Under the pieces are notes generated by a model that was not told the origin of the DNA, searched no databases, and saw nothing but the letters and a program-made list of their open reading frames with translations. The position numbers and the translations under genes are program-made. Below, in pieces: positions 1 to 9,045 of a DNA stretch of 18,162 bases. This DNA is from Patescibacteria group bacterium UBA5532 (GTDB lineage: Bacteria; Patescibacteriota; Gracilibacteria; BD1-5; UBA2023). Where the stretch lies: contig DINU01000021.1 of the NCBI GenBank assembly GCA_002426885.1, positions 1 through 18,162 of the forward strand, written 5' to 3'. Numbering within the stretch: the stretch's first letter is position 1; every line of letters starts with the position of its first letter.

Positions 1-120
1 ACCAAAAAATGTCTATTAAGCCAAAATGAAGAGAATCCTATTATAAAAAATCTCGAGAAAAGACAACTCAAATCATCTAAAAAGAAGAATGCTCTAAAAA
101 TCACAAGAGCTATGACATAA
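1..120 (+). CDS. possible 3' end of a gene entering from the left
   Basis: Frame 1 is open from the window edge to a TAA at 118-120 and gives 39 lysine-rich residues ending KITRAMT. No family can be recognised from so short a tail. Frame 3 is also open, with a TGA read as Gly, until a TAA at 78-80, so the choice of frame 1 rests only on length. The 50 bases that follow hold nothing recognisable before the convergent gene ending at 171. Confidence 0.3.
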   Translation, partial: TKKCLLSQNEENPIIKNLEKRQLKSSKKKNALKITRAMT

Positions 121-170
121 TTCGATCATGCAAAAAATGAATATTGTATCAGGGAAATATATGTCCCATC

Positions 171-956
171 CTATGAATCCTTTTGTATGGCATCAAACCA
201 AAGTCGAAGAATCGCATCGGTATCGGTAAAATCCCCAACCATAATCGAGCGGATACGCTTCACTTCTTTGTAGGAGACTTTTTTCTGATGACGCTTCTCC
301 GAGAAGACTTCGAGCTCGATCCCCTGCTGAAACAGGAGAAAAAAGATATCACTCGTAAGAATCCGAAGCAGCTCGCTATTTTCTCGCGCAAGAAAACTAT
401 GAAAAAGACGAAGATTCGAGGACATATCCGCATGAGAACGAAATACCGTAAAAATCTGATATAATCGCCCAAGCGAGAGCGAATATCATTTATTACAGAT
501 ATTCGCGATATCATTCTCGAGTCAGATATTTCGTGCTGGAAACTGGATCTTTTTCTGTTTTGCATACTTCCGAAATGGCTCTGCCAGGGTATCTTCTATC
601 AGCGCATCGAGAATCTTCTGATAGCTCATCACACATGCGATCCCATCGATATGCGGAAACTGCTGAATCAGGTACCATTGTATCTCCGCATCGAGCAGTC
701 GCTCCTGGGTAAATCGCGGAGCAGAGCCGAGAAGTTCTCAGAAATATCAGAGGATTCTCCGCTCGAAGATCAGGATTTTCTCCTGTTCGAATTCATTCTG
801 GATACGAGTCCGCGCTGTCGTTCCGACCCTTTTTCGCTGAATCTCGAGGATATCCTCTCGTACTTGTCGTTGCATCCACTCGGTACTGATCGCGAGCTGT
901 CGACGAAGCGACTCATTTTCCGCGATAAGATCCTGTTTTGTTTGCCTCTTTTTCAT
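171..956 (-). CDS. hypothetical protein with N-terminal coiled coil (261 aa)
   Basis: This reading frame is continuous from ATG at 956 to TAG at 171 only if four TGA codons (747, 738, 522, 486) are read as Gly; under the standard code it breaks into short pieces. The first 40 residues (MKKRQTKQDLIAENESLRRQ) are highly charged with a heptad-like pattern, suggesting a coiled coil. The rest is a mixed alpha/beta, probably cytoplasmic domain with no signal peptide or membrane span. I do not recognise the family. It follows mltG by 59 bases, but a good promoter sits in that gap, so it may be transcribed separately. No clear Shine-Dalgarno sequence precedes the ATG. Confidence 0.72.
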
Positions 957-980
957 GTTCGAGAATGAAAAATTTTCAGT

Positions 981-1009
981 ATTGTACCACAGAGTACTTC
1001 GGAAGACAA
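981..1009 (-). promoter_or_regulatory. sigma70-like promoter with extended -10
   Basis: On the minus strand: -35 TTGTCT (1004-1009), a 17-base spacer, and -10 TACAAT (981-986) preceded by TGG, which makes an extended -10 (TGGTACAAT). The predicted start lies about 18 bases before the ATG at 956. The same nine-base word occurs in the promoter at 3646-3674, which supports both. Confidence 0.55.
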
Positions 1010-1015
1010 GAAAAA

Positions 1016-2041
1016 CTAGCGAAGGTAGAGATTTTTATTTCTGACATGCTCTTCATTCGTCGTGGCGTAGTGAATCACTCCATCGGTCCCATGCAGGTAG
1101 AAATAATATGGTGAATCCGCGGGAGAAACTGCGGCATTCCAGCTCCCGATCGAGACACTCGAGATCGGTGTCGGTGGAAGTCCGAGTGTATATCGTGTAT
1201 TATAGGGATTATCCTCGGTGATATATTCCGCGATGAAGCTCGGCGTACACTCAGTATTTGTCTTCTGGTATCCATAGCAGAGCGTCACATCAGCACCGAG
1301 TGCGATCCCTTCACGAAGGCGTTTCCAGAGGATGCCTGCGACAGTGGGACGATTCTCACTCGATCGCTCTTCACGTTCGACGATCGACGCCATAATCAGC
1401 GTCTCGTACGCATTCTCCCCGAGTTGTCCGTACGTAGGTGCGATCTTTTTCTCGAACTCATCGAGCATAACGCGGATAATGTCTTCTGCATCAGCAGACT
1501 GACTGATCCGATAGGTGTCAGGAATGAGAAATCCTTCGAGCGAGTCGACACCCTGAAGAAATGTGTAATCCGCCTGATAGGTACTGATATTTTTTGTCGC
1601 CTCGAGAAATGCCCCTGTCTCGAGTACGTTTTCTCGCACGAGATATGCCTCTATATCGTAGATATTCCATCATGGGAGAATCTGTATGGTGTTATCACTG
1701 TGTACTGGTGTCCCGAGTCATGAAGTCAGAAATTCTTCGATGGTCATGCCACTTGAGCTATATTTCCCGACCTGGAGATCGACTTCTGGGGCAAAAAACT
1801 TGACCCACAATCGATAGTACGAAGGAGAGACATCCCACTCGAGTGACTGTGATAGGCTCGAGAGATTCATGCCACTCGTAATCGTATATGACTCCTCAGG
1901 AAGGAGATATGATCCGATCGATCGGATAGCAGAGTAGAAGTATAGTCCAACTCCGAAGAGAATCAGGAGGAAAAGGAAAAAATACGGACGAAGCGAGGAT
2001 TTTTTCTGATTATTTCTCTGAGTACGAAATGAAGAAGCCAT
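1016..2041 (-). CDS. mltG: endolytic murein transglycosylase MltG
   Basis: MltG cuts nascent glycan strands in the membrane and so sets peptidoglycan chain length. The 341-residue protein has one transmembrane segment near residues 18-40 and then the YceG fold. The catalytic glutamate is in MASIVERE (about E222, matching E218 of E. coli by motif), followed by the typical VAGILWKRL, GADVT and LGLPPTPIS stretches and the C-terminal PYYFYLHG. Two TGA codons (1718 and 1670) are read as Gly and join what would be two fragments; the join lies in an otherwise normal part of the domain. No LysM domain is present. The ATG at 2041 is chosen because the residues before it lie inside tsaC in another frame. 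It sits 13 bases after tsaC in the same operon. Confidence 0.93.
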
Positions 2042-2054
2042 AAAAATAAAGAAA

Positions 2055-2591
2055 TTAAATATGAGGATAATTTTGTCTCGTGAAGGCGATCTCGGTCGTA
2101 TCGCCGACGAACTGGAAGATATTCGATGGCGATCGCCCTGCGGATTCATGCCCGAGAATCTCGACTGCATCACCGAAAACGGTACGAACTTCATGCGCAG
2201 TGAGAAGCTCTTTTTCTCCACTTTTATTCGCAGAAGTCAGAAAGATGGGGAATGTGAGCGTCTGTCGAATATCTTCAGGAAGACAGATCTCTGCGACGCG
2301 CACACCAAAAAACACATACATCGCAGGATCACAAAAGTCGGGAATTTTTCTCGGTTTTCCGAGAATCGTGAATGGATACGGATATGTACGGAGAAATTCT
2401 TTCTGTGACTGTGTGATGAAAATTATTTTCTCTATGTCATCAAGTGTCTCGACGACGATCGCAGTCGGCTTTTTCGCTTCCCTTCCCTTCAGTGTATATA
2501 TCTGCTCATATCATACACGATCAGAAAAACCACATGCAAGTCCATAGCATGTGTCGGTCGGTATGGCATATACGAGGGATTTCTGAGACAT
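2055..2591 (-). CDS. tsaC: threonylcarbamoyl-AMP synthase (YrdC/Sua5 family)
   Basis: The enzyme makes threonylcarbamoyl-AMP from threonine, bicarbonate and ATP for the t6A37 modification of ANN-decoding tRNAs. The protein (178 aa, slightly short for the family) begins with the substrate-binding PTDTCYGL motif and continues with TLKGREAKKP, the K/R-rich ATP-binding stretch, and LTSANKSG, the TSAN/SG motif of YrdC domains. One TGA (2511-2513) is read as Gly27, just before the YEQIYTLKGRE helix. No Sua5 extension is present. Its ATG immediately follows the TAA of the upstream gene (stop 2592-2594), so translation is probably coupled. Confidence 0.92.
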
Positions 2592-3110
2592 TTAATCGCG
2601 TATGAGAGATTGGGTCATTTCGTTAATCGAGTCGATCGTCGTGTCGACGGCATCGACTGCACCACTGACAGCAGTCGTCGTCTGGTCGATATATTCGCGG
2701 GTCGTATCGATCGTCGTAGTGACGGTATCGATCGCGCCACTGACGGATTCGACTTGCTCTCCGATGAATTGTCGCGTCGTATCCAGCGCTCCACTTACGG
2801 AATCTTTCGTCGTGCCATAGAGCTCGACTCACTGATCCAGAGTCGCTTTTCATCACTCGACTCCCTGCTCGATCATCCGCTGTGGTCCAGAGTACCATGC
2901 ATCATGGGGTGGTGGTGCTCATGAGAAAGAATTGATCGATTCGAGTCGCTGCTTCATATCACGGATCGAGATATTCCATGAGCTCATGCCATATTCATCG
3001 AACTGAGTCGGAAAGAAAAAGACACCCAGCATGTATAATACCACGAATAATACGATAACCGCGAAGATCTGGGATGCGCGTCGCATGAGTTTTTCTTTCT
3101 CTGGATTCAT
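2592..3110 (-). CDS. single-span membrane protein with amphipathic VSGA repeats
   Basis: The 172-residue protein has a short charged N-terminus, one transmembrane segment (about residues 14-35, rich in V, L and F) and a soluble tail. The tail contains three related units that begin VSGALDTT, VSGAIDTV and VSGAVDAV, spaced 18 and 25 residues apart and separated by Thr/Asp-rich helical stretches such as DTTREYIDQT. The pattern suggests a long amphipathic helix or helical bundle outside the membrane. Four TGA codons (2919, 2853, 2850, 2829) are read as Gly. The gene lies between the zinc-ribbon gene (10 bases upstream) and tsaC (abutting). I do not recognise a family; apolipoprotein-like or phasin-like helices would look similar. 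Confidence 0.78.
2625..2745 (-). repeat. imperfect direct repeat within the membrane protein gene
   Basis: About 40 bases near 2629-2670 recur with roughly eight differences near 2705-2745 (shared words tcgatcgtcgt and ccactgac). They encode the second and third VSGA units. The likeness at DNA level points to internal duplication rather than convergence. Confidence 0.55.
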
Positions 3111-3120
3111 AAAGGAAAAA

Positions 3121-3600
3121 TTACTCGTCCTGCATATCTGGAAGATCACCCAGCAACTCGGAAACGGTTATATTTTTTTTCTGAAATGTATCGCGAAGTG
3201 AGAGAATATCCGCATCTTTTACGCCATGTGGCACACCCTGTGTCTTTGCTGTGCGCGAATCAAAAGAAAATTGAATATTCGCGATGATATCGTTCGCAAC
3301 TCCATCGATCCCCTGCTGTCCGATCGCATCGAGAAAAGCCTTGCGTTGTTCGTCACTCATGATATCACTCCCGACTTGGTTAATCTCTGCTTTCATAAGT
3401 GCATTCGTATGACATTGCGGGCATGAAATCTCGACACTGATGTCTTTTCCTGATGTTCCGAGAAGATTGATATTCTGAGGTCCGATCGATGCTCCGCACT
3501 GCTGACACCGGAAATTCGCAGACATGGTGTCGATGATGCTCTGAAGAATAAGATAGTTCATAGTTGTGTGTGTAAAAATATCCGAGAAGGACCCGCCCAT
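3121..3600 (-). CDS. zinc-ribbon protein of CPR type
   Basis: The protein has two CxxC pairs (CQQCG and CPQCH) about 30 residues apart, typical of a small zinc ribbon, then a helical stretch ending DILSLRDTFQKKNITVSELLGDLPD. A zinc ribbon followed by a short 'DI..LR.F' tail resembles hypothetical proteins I recall from other CPR genomes; the function is unknown. No TGA occurs in it. The ATG at 3600 gives 159 aa; ATGs at 3561 (before NYLILQ) and 3525 (before SANFRC, directly ahead of the ribbon) are possible and no clear ribosome site decides between them. It is the first gene of an operon with the repeat protein, tsaC and mltG. Confidence 0.75.
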   Translation of the reverse strand: MGGSFSDIFTHTTMNYLILQSIIDTMSANFRCQQCGASIGPQNINLLGTSGKDISVEISCPQCHTNALMKAEINQVGSDIMSDEQRKAFLDAIGQQGIDGVANDIIANIQFSFDSRTAKTQGVPHGVKDADILSLRDTFQKKNITVSELLGDLPDMQDE

Positions 3601-3645
3601 TATATGAGAAAATCCGAAAAAAACAAAGAAAATCGACTCGAGAAT

Positions 3646-3674
3646 ATTGTACCAAAGAATCAGTTTTTCTCCAA
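3646..3674 (-). promoter_or_regulatory. promoter of the zinc-ribbon/tsaC/mltG operon
   Basis: On the minus strand: -35 TTGGAG (3669-3674), spacer of 17, and -10 TACAAT (3646-3651) with upstream TGG, giving the same extended -10 word TGGTACAAT as at 981-1009. The predicted start is about 40 bases before the ATG at 3600. Confidence 0.5.
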
Positions 3675-3702
3675 AAAGAAGCAGATTCCAGAAGAAAAAA
3701 AC

Positions 3703-3730
3703 TTGATTTTTATAAGAAACATTTCATAAT
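3703..3730 (+). promoter_or_regulatory. candidate promoter of the 3756 gene
   Basis: -35 TTGATT (3703-3708), spacer 16, and -10 CATAAT (3725-3730), five of six to consensus, 25 bases before the ATG. The whole gap is AT-rich, so chance matches are likely. Confidence 0.35.
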
Positions 3731-3755
3731 CAATATTTATGTATTATTTACATGC

Positions 3756-5486
3756 ATGGGAAACGAAAGAATGCAAGACATATCGACAAAAGTGGTGAAT
3801 AGGTCCATTCCCGATTTTTTGGCATATATTGCGATATACAATTATCTCGAAGATAATCCTCACCGATTCTCATTGGATGGGCTTGTACCCAGGAGTTTAC
3901 AAACCCAATATATTTTATTCATCAATCTCATCGCAGATTTACTGCAGGACAACAAATTGCAGAAAAAGATTTTATTTAACTACATAGAATCAAATAAACA
4001 GACTGTGGCACGCATACTATCGTTCTCATGAAAAGATCGAGATCTGGCGCAAAGTATATACGGCGCGCTAACCTGAGAAACAAAATTATTTCTCAAGAAA
4101 AGCACGAGACCCCCTAAAAAATGAGTCAATAATGGGCATATCTTTGTAAAGATGCTTCAAATTGCTGGTATAGCACTCTGAAAATTATATTATCAGAGTC
4201 TGACAGGCGATAGAGGGTATATTTGATTTCAATCCCAACCTACCTCTGAGGATCCACACATATTCCTTGCGAGCTTTTTGCGAAAATGTGATACTCTTAT
4301 CGAGAAGGGTGCACATATGCGTAGCTACTATGAAAAACACTTATCCTGCGAACTCGAGGAGTGAAGTATGTTGCATGAGGAAAGGGAGGAGGTCAAAAAA
4401 ACTTTGGAGAAGTTTTTAGACGTACTTCAACGCATAAAAGATACCGTAGAAACCTCACAAAGAAGTCCCGACTTGGAAGGTCTCACAGACATTATGGAGC
4501 TATGCCTTAACTCTGAGGAAGAGGCACAAGCATTGATGAAAAAGATTCATGGACAAATAAAAGAGTACTACCGAGACAATATGTCACACCCTGGGGATCC
4601 ACACAATCCGCAATATCCCAAGAAAAATAATCCCAACACCCCAAATATGCTACAAGATGATTATTCCCAGGATACTTATTACCAGAATACGTATTTACGA
4701 CTCGAAAGAATAGCAAAGGAGAGAGAGGGTAATATCCGTAGAATGGAAAAATTTCTCAAAGAATTAGGACCAATAAAGACAAAAATAATCCAAAAATATC
4801 CCGATGTAACCAATGAAAAAAGAATCACTCTTCTTGAGCAAATCACATCTCTCGAGTGACAAATCACAGATCAGCTCGAAGCTTACAAAAAGGAGGAAAA
4901 GCAGAATCCAGAAAAAGCGACCAAGCAAGGTGAAGGTAGGGCTTCAGAAGAAATACCCAAGGAATCATGAAATGTCATCAGCCCGACGAATCAAATCGCC
5001 ATCGAGATGATATATGCGTACAAAAGGCTTGTGATTAATGGTTGCACCTCTACGAAATGATCAGGAATATGAGATGAGGAGAGTTATGCTGATGGGCATA
5101 TTGGAAGCGGTATTTTAAAACTCATTCTACATATAGCTGAAAACGGGCTCCGCTCTTGAACTTTGGATAGCATGGCATTTTCGTTTGCACATGTTTTACA
5201 AAGTTTTATAGAGAGTACTGAGATCAAAGAAAGATATTCCAGTATCAATACCTGTATTTTGAAATATACACATGAGGAAGAAAAAGAAGATTTTATGACT
5301 TTTTTTAAGCGAATTGAATATTTTATAGGAGCAATCGCGGAGGCAAAAAAAGAAAAAATGGGTAAATCCCCCTGTAAGATACTCATTTCAAAAACGCAAA
5401 ACTTTTTCAAATGTGACGAATGGAGAAAGCTCGAGAGGAGGTATGGAGAAGCCCTGAAAGCAGAGCAAGAAACACCTACACAGTAA
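3756..5486 (+). CDS. large orphan protein, helical/coiled-coil (576 aa)
   Basis: With TGA read as Gly the frame is open from ATG 3756 to TAA 5484-5486; eleven TGA codons (4029, 4074, 4122, 4179, 4224, 4362, 4857, 4968, 5058, 5070, 5157) lie inside. The protein has no signal peptide or clear membrane span and is probably cytoplasmic. Three parts can be told apart: a helical N-terminus (1-100), a charged coiled-coil middle (about 205-395, with an Asn/Pro/Tyr-rich insert near HPGDPHNPQYPKKNNPNTP) and a C-terminal helical region after an acidic/Lys-rich linker. Roughly half of its glycines are UGA, far more than in housekeeping genes here. An ATG at 4368 preceded by AGGAG could give an internal shorter product. 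I do not recognise the family. Confidence 0.72.
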
Positions 5487-6231
5487 CGAAGCATCCTCAT
5501 CATTCCCGCTTTATAATATCGAGTGTCATCTGATACAGCGCTTCGTATCAGGCTTTTTTCGTGAGTGAGCGGAGACGATTGATCGCACGAATGGATCGAT
5601 ACTGCACGATCCTCGCAAGCTCCTCATGTGAGAGCACCCCCGAGAATCGCTTCAGAAAACGTAGTACCAGAGCATCAGTAATCCCTTCAGCATGCGTCCG
5701 AATCGTGAGACTATCGAGAAGTGCTGACTCGCGAGAGAGGATGAGAAAGTTTTCTCCGTCGATTTCGACTTTTTCACTCGTACCACGAAGCAGAGAAAAG
5801 GCATTTCTCTTCGCAGTCTTCGCACCCGTCTTCAGAGTACGAAAATGGATCGTATATCGCTCCGAGAGTGTGACACGCGCCGTCAGAAATGGTGTATACA
5901 CGATCAATATCTCTGGCGGAAGTGTATCACGCAGATGGAGTTCGAGGGCCTTTTCACTCCCGATAATCGCTTCCCTTCCTGCTTGTTCTGTGATAATTTT
6001 TTTCGCGATCATCCAGTAGTGCGCGTGTAGAATCTGCTCGAGCGTAAGCGGATTCTCGCCCTGCACATAGTAGAGTCCATTGCGGATCGACGTGAGAATC
6101 CCCTGTCATTTCAGCGTGTAGATCTGTTGCGAAAGTCGAGCAGACGTCTCTCATGACAGAAGAAAACCGACTTCTTCACGTGTGAGAACTTCTCACGCTT
6201 TTTTCTGCAATTTCCTGACAGAATTGTTCAT
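5476..6231 (-). CDS. AbiEi-like winged-helix transcriptional regulator / antitoxin
   Basis: The 251-residue protein starts with a winged-helix region (EEVGFLLSGETSARLSQQIY, then LKGQGILTSIRNGLYYV), the arrangement in which AbiEi-type antitoxins bind DNA. It is followed by a domain containing AIIGSEKALELHLRDTLPPE, resembling the 'sALxxhgL...P' core of AbiEi family proteins. Six TGA codons (6193, 6151, 6106, 5548, 5500, 5497) are Gly; without them the protein would lose its DNA-binding end. ATG 6231 is the first in frame. The 3' end (TAG 5476-5478) overlaps the convergent gene by 11 bases. No AbiEii-like nucleotidyltransferase lies beside it, so it may be an orphan regulator. The family call is by motif only. 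Confidence 0.68.
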
Positions 6232-6304
6232 AAGTATATTCCTATTTATTCAGGTAAAATAAATGTAAATTCGGTGTATATTTTATGGAGAAAATACTAT
6301 ACAT

Positions 6305-6316
6305 TTTCTATAGAAA
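6305..6316. promoter_or_regulatory. perfect 12-base palindrome in divergent gap
   Basis: TTTCTATAGAAA is its own reverse complement and lies between the divergent AbiEi-like gene (start 6231) and the ATPase (start 6406). AbiEi-type regulators bind inverted repeats in their own promoters, so this is a candidate operator. The region is very AT-rich, which lowers its weight. Confidence 0.3.
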
Positions 6317-6352
6317 GTAAAATAAAATCTCGAAATATACACGTACGAAAAA

Positions 6353-6381
6353 TTGCAAAGCAGTAAGAAATGTGTTAAAAT
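6353..6381 (+). promoter_or_regulatory. promoter of the cation ATPase
   Basis: -35 TTGCAA (6353-6358), spacer of exactly 17, and -10 TAAAAT (6376-6381), 24 bases before the ATG at 6406. The same -35 hexamer is used at 16838-16843. Confidence 0.55.
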
Positions 6382-6405
6382 ACGTGCTATACTCGTTCCT
6401 CATCT

Positions 6406-9030
6406 ATGTTTTACACAGAAAAATCAGACGCGGTCGTGCGTCTTCTCGACTCCGATATCACACATGGACTTTCCCTTTCTGAAGCGAGAAAACGTCAAGA
6501 AAAATATGGAAAGAATATTTTCGATACCAAAGCAGGAAAGAATATATTTCTCCTTTTTCTCCTGCAGTTTCAGAATGGACTCGTCTATATTCTCCTCCTT
6601 GCGGTCGGAATTACTTTTTTTATCGGGGAATATATCGATGCTTCGATTATCCTCGGCGTCGTGATCCTGAATGCGATCATCGGTGTGATCCAGGAATATA
6701 AGGCAGAACGTGCGATCAGTGCGCTCCAGAAAATGTCTTCTCCACATGCGATCGTCGTGCGTGATGGAAAAACGGAGGAAATCCCGAGCGAGGAAATCGT
6801 TCCCGGCGATATCGTCGCGCTCGATACCGGAAGGACGATTCCCGCGGATATACGTCTGATCGAGGACGCGAATCTGACGATCGATGAGTCGATCCTGACG
6901 GGCGAATCCGTACCTGAGAAGAAGATCGCCGATATGATTTTCCCAGAGAAAACTCCGCTTGCCGATCGTGAAAATATGGCATACATGGGAACTCTGGTCG
7001 TCGTCGGAAGAGGAAAATGAATCGTCGTCGCGACAGGAAACCAGACAGAAATGGGACAAATCGCAAAAAGCCTCGAGACAGATGATCAGCCTCGGACTCC
7101 ACTCGAGATTCGGATCGAAGATCTGAGTCGTATGATCGGGAAGCTCGTCGTAATTATCTGTGTGCTTCTTATGGTGCTCGCATATTTTCAGGGAAGAAAT
7201 CTCGAAGAGATGTTTCTCATCTCCGTCTCACTCGCGGTGGCGTCGATCCCAGAGTGACTCGTCGCGATCATCACGATCGTCCTCTCGATCGGAGTCACGC
7301 AGATGGCGAAGAAAAATGCTATCATTCGGCATCTTCCTGCCGTCGAGACACTCGGATCTGTGAATATCATCTGTTCCGATAAGACTGGAACACTGACACA
7401 GAATCAGATGACCGTCACAGAACTCTCGGTCAGTCCATGAAAATACACGAATGTAAAAGAAAGGAGTGGAAGCGAAGACGAGAAGCTCCTCGCAAAAGCG
7501 ATGGTACTCGCATCGGATGCGACGCTCACAGATGGCGAAAGCACGGGTGATCCGACAGAAGTCGCACTGCTCTACTTCGCTGATGTACTCGGAGATGAGC
7601 GACATAAATATGAGAAAAATACGAAGCGAATCCGTGAGAATCCTTTCGACTCAGAGAGAAAATGTATGTCGACACTCGTACAAGAAGGTGAAACCTACAC
7701 GATCTATGCGAAGTGATCCCTGAGTCGTATCCTCGATATCTCCACACAGGTACGAATCGATGGAAAAGATGTGCCTCTGACGAAGACACATAGACAGAAG
7801 ATCATAGCAGATATGGAGCATCTATCGGAGAATGCGCTTCGCGTTCTCGCAGTTGCCGCACGAAAAGCCGAACAGAATACGAAGGAAGAAGATATGGAAA
7901 AAGATCTGCTCTTTCTCGGATTTGTCGGGATGATCGACCCCCCGCGAGAAGAAGCGAAAAACGCGATAGAGAAAGCGAAAAATGCATGAGTCGGCTCGAT
8001 CATGATCACAGGAGATCATGCGGTGACAGCTTTTGCGATCGCGAAAACACTCGGAATCGCAGAGAGCCAAGAACAGGTTCTCACGGGTGAGGCGCTCGAT
8101 GTGATCCTCGATAGTACGCGAGAACGGAAAAAATTCGAGAAAAATATCCTCTCATATCGCGTCTACGCTCGTGTCTCTCCACGTCACAAAGTGACGATCG
8201 TCGAGCTCTTGCAAGCACAGTGATACATCGTCTCGATGACAGGAGATGGAGTGAATGATGCACCTTCACTGAATATCGCAGATATCGGAATCGCGATGGG
8301 AAAGACTGGAACTGACGTATCGAAGTGAGCTTCGGATATGATTCTTGCGGATGATAACTTTGCGACGATCGTCAGTGCGATCGAGCAAGGACGAAATATC
8401 TATAATAATATCAAGAAATCGATCATTTTTCTTCTGACAGGAAATCTCGGCGAAGTCATCACGATGGTCGTCGCGCTCAGCATCGGCTGGGAAAGTCCAC
8501 TCCTCGCGACGCAACTCCTCTGGATTAATCTCATCACCGATTCCCTCCCAGCGATCGCACTCGGAATGGATACCAATGATCCGAAGATCATGAGCACCCC
8601 TCCGAGAAATCCGAAAGAAGGATTTTTTCGTCGGAGTACATTCGGAAGTATATTTTTCTATGGGGCGCTGATCGGAGGTGTGACACTTATCGGATATGCG
8701 ATCGGCATGACACTCGCCCCTGATCCAGCGACTGCGCTCGATCACGCAAGAAGTATGGCATTTATCACACTGATCACGGCACAGCTTCTTTTTGCATTCA
8801 GCATCAGAAGTCACTCAGCTACGAGTTTCGGACTCGGGTTCTTCAGTAATCGATCTCTGACTCTTTCTCTGATTCTCGGGATATTTCTCCAGGTGATTCT
8901 CTTCTCGACTTCATTTACGCGGGAAATCTTCCATCTCGTCCCACTCCGATGGGAAGACTGGTGCATCGTGTGAGGACTCGGGCTCCTTCCCTTTCTTGTG
9001 AATGAAGGAAGGAAAATGCTCGTGAGGTAA
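6406..9030 (+). CDS. P2-type Ca2+-transporting ATPase
   Basis: An 874-residue membrane pump that exports a cation, most likely Ca2+, through an aspartyl-phosphate intermediate. Motifs in order: cation-ATPase N-terminal domain; TGES (165-168); PEGL in M4 (282-285) with the Ca2+-ligand Glu283; phosphorylation site DKTGTLT (Asp325); TGDGVNDAP (Asp614, Asp618); NLGE in M5 (Asn680, Glu683); NLITD in M6 (Asn708, Thr711, Asp712). The set matches SERCA site II. In M8 the SERCA glutamate is replaced by Gln793, as in plasma-membrane Ca2+ pumps, suggesting one Ca2+ per cycle. Eight TGA codons (residues 205, 284, 345, 437, 528, 606, 641, 856) are Gly; Gly284 is the invariant glycine of PEGL. The C-terminus ends KMLVR before TAA. 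It converges with the lipoprotein gene, 15 bases away. Confidence 0.95.
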
Positions 9031-9045
9031 TTCCATCTCAATTTT

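Noticed and set aside
2625..2745. CRISPR or tandem-repeat array
   Set aside because: There are only two imperfect copies, in frame within a coding region, and they encode a protein repeat.
4368..4859. Separate gene starting at ATG 4368 with an AGGAG site
   Set aside because: The frame is continuous with the upstream coding region once TGA is read as Gly; kept only as a possible internal start.
6424..7059. Long minus-strand open frame of about 211 residues opposite the ATPase gene
   Set aside because: It is antisense to the conserved N-terminal and actuator domains of the ATPase, is rich in Arg/Asp/Ser from the mirrored GATC-type codons, and matches no family.
6406..9030. ATPase gene as a multi-frameshift or nonsense pseudogene
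   Set aside because: All interruptions are TGA, all in one frame and at Gly positions, and the frame ends in TAA; decay would also give TAA, TAG and frameshifts.
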